Source of the DNA: Acetobacteraceae bacterium
GTDB lineage: Bacteria; Pseudomonadota; Alphaproteobacteria; Acetobacterales; Acetobacteraceae
Direction: 5' to 3'
DNA length: 64,000 nt
Assembly (NCBI GenBank): GCA_003151425.1
Contig: PLXO01000031.1
Span: 1-64,000, forward strand
A model generated the notes under the pieces. The model was given only the letters and a program-made list of their open reading frames with translations, did not search any database and was not told where the DNA came from. The translations under genes and the position numbers were made by a program. This document shows positions 62,715-64,000 of the stretch, piece by piece. The first letter of the stretch is position 1; the number at the start of each line of letters is the position of its first letter.

Positions 62715-62918
62715 CTACTCGCCGCACGGCCTGCCGCTTGGTGCGGCGGGCAGCAGAGGGCGGCTCGGCCACTGCGACCCGCGCGGCGGCCACGGGGGCG
62801 ACCGCAGGGCTGCGCGGCAAGCCAAGAAATCCAGCGGCGCCAGCAGGGCACCGGCAACTGTCGCGATGATCAGAGCAGCCAGAGGAAGGTAAAGGACCAC
62901 CAGGACCACGTGCGTCAT
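62715..62918 (-). CDS. Small membrane protein, copy 2 (67 aa)
   Basis: MTHVVLVVLYLPLAALIIATVAGALLAPLDFLACRAALRS...; RBS context GGAGCCCGACAATG. Confidence 0.75.
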   Translation of the reverse strand: MTHVVLVVLYLPLAALIIATVAGALLAPLDFLACRAALRSPPWPPRGSQWPSRPLLPAAPSGRPCGE

Positions 62919-62961
62919 TGTCGGGCTCCTGCCGGAGTGCCGCGGTCAACGTCGGGACGGG

Positions 62962-63084
62962 TTAGCCGGCCGACTGGGACGGCGGGTACAGCGACACGGT
63001 CGAGGCGTGCGCCGCCGGGATCAGCGAAGCGGTGCCGAGGGCGATGCCGAGGACGGCCGCCAGAGTGAGGAACATGGTCTTCAT
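62962..63084 (-). CDS. Secreted micropeptide precursor, copy 2 (40 aa)
   Basis: MKTMFLTLAAVLGIALGTASLIPAAHASTVSLYPPSQSAG*; RBS AAGGAGAACGACGATG. Confidence 0.87.
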   Translation of the reverse strand: MKTMFLTLAAVLGIALGTASLIPAAHASTVSLYPPSQSAG

Positions 63085-63214
63085 CGTCGTTCTCCTTGTT
63101 CTCCGCGCGTTGCGCGGTGATTGGTTCGCCGCGCTTTGCGCGGTGTTTGATTCGCCGCACGTTTCGCGGTGATTGAACTTTCTGCTTAGCGCTTCGGTCG
63201 CGGTCGCCGACGGG

Positions 63215-63337
63215 TTAGCCGGCCGACTGGGACGGCGGGTACAGCGACACGGTCGAAGCGTGTGCCGCGGGGATCAGCGAAGCGGTGCCCAGGGCGATGC
63301 CGAGGACGGCCGCCAGGGTGAGGAACGTGGTCTTCAT
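63215..63337 (-). CDS. Secreted micropeptide precursor, copy 3 (40 aa)
   Basis: MKTTFLTLAAVLGIALGTASLIPAAHASTVSLYPPSQSAG*; RBS AAGGAGAACGACGATG. Confidence 0.87.
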   Translation of the reverse strand: MKTTFLTLAAVLGIALGTASLIPAAHASTVSLYPPSQSAG

Positions 63338-63604
63338 CGTCGTTCTCCTTGTTTCCGCGCGTCGCGCGGTGGTTGATCTCGTCGTTGGGACCGTCTCATC
63401 GGGTTCCACCGACGCGACGGGATATGGCCCATGCCGCTTGCGCCGATAATCTGGTAAACCAGCACATGATTTATGCGTAAAGCGGCGAAATAGCCGGCTT
63501 GATCCTACTGCCGATGGCAGGTGGCCAGCGCGAGGCGCGCCCGTCGCTGACCCGACCGGTCGTCCAACCATCCATCGCGGCAGAGTGACGCTACCGATGC
63601 CCGG

Positions 63605-63715
63605 GACAAGCCCGGGCATGACGATGTGGGCGGCCACGGTGATGGGGGCGGGCATGACAATGTGGGCGGCATGGTGATGCGGGCGGGCATGGTGATACGG
63701 GCGGGCATGACGATC
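63605..63715 (+). repeat. Degenerate short tandem repeat (gggcatgrtgatrcgggc-type)
   Basis: cgggcatgacgatgtgggcggccacggtgatgggggcgggcatgacaatgtgggcggcatggtgatgcgggcgggcatggtgatacgggcgggcatgacgat. Confidence 0.85.
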
Positions 63716-63837
63716 CGACGACGAGTCGATGGCAGCGCCCATGCGCGGCGTGCTGGCATCGACTCTTGCCTGTTCCGGGGTGCCCGGACTGTGACAGGAT
63801 ACAAGGCACGGGCTGATCAGCGGAACTGGAACGGGCG

Positions 63838-64000
63838 ATGCTCAATCTGACGAAAATGCGATCCTTGCTGGATGCGCGCCAGCCGAACCACGCTTTGCCG
63901 CAAGGCTGCTACACGGACCCCGAGGTGTTCGCGTTCGATCTGGCCGCAATCCATGAAAGGAACTGGATCCTGGCCGGGTTCGAGGTGGAGCTGCCGGAAC
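63838..64000 (+). CDS. Aromatic ring-hydroxylating dioxygenase (Rieske)-like N-terminus, truncated by window end
   Basis: MLNLTKMRSLLDARQPNHALPQGCYTDPEVFAFDLAAIHERNWILAGFEVELPE. Confidence 0.65.
   Translation, partial: MLNLTKMRSLLDARQPNHALPQGCYTDPEVFAFDLAAIHERNWILAGFEVELPE

Overview
64 kb of high-GC bacterial DNA. Gene content suggests an alphaproteobacterium, possibly Acetobacteraceae (inference only). Most of the window is metabolic and transport operons: Dpp-type peptide ABC, SsuABC-type, Pot-type and Fe3+ ABC transporters, acyl-CoA/thiolase genes, OtsA, MsrP, a hybrid histidine kinase, PrkA-YeaH-SpoVR and an EmrAB-type pump. The accessory content includes: (1) a complete compact type II-C CRISPR-Cas locus (cas9-cas1-cas2, 12 identical 36-bp repeats with 11 spacers), with a tracrRNA candidate upstream of cas9 and perfect inverted repeats at both ends of the array; (2) the most unusual locus, a minus-strand cluster at 59.2-63.4 kb with three paralogous 40-aa secreted micropeptides (MKTxFLTLAAxLGIALGTAxLIPAAHA-STVSLYPPSxSAG), two of them paired with paralogous small membrane proteins (59 and 67 aa), flanking an HlyD/DHA2-MFS export pump, which is a candidate undescribed peptide secretion or signalling system; (3) a thiolase gene cleanly split by a ~500-bp TonB_C-domain cassette with a candidate GATC target duplication; (4) an ApeA/HEPN-like defence gene split by a frameshift; (5) many short-period degenerate tandem repeats with unrelated units at gene junctions and domain loops; (6) several REP/MITE-like palindromic elements, some in frame inside genes. 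No tRNA or rRNA genes were recognised.
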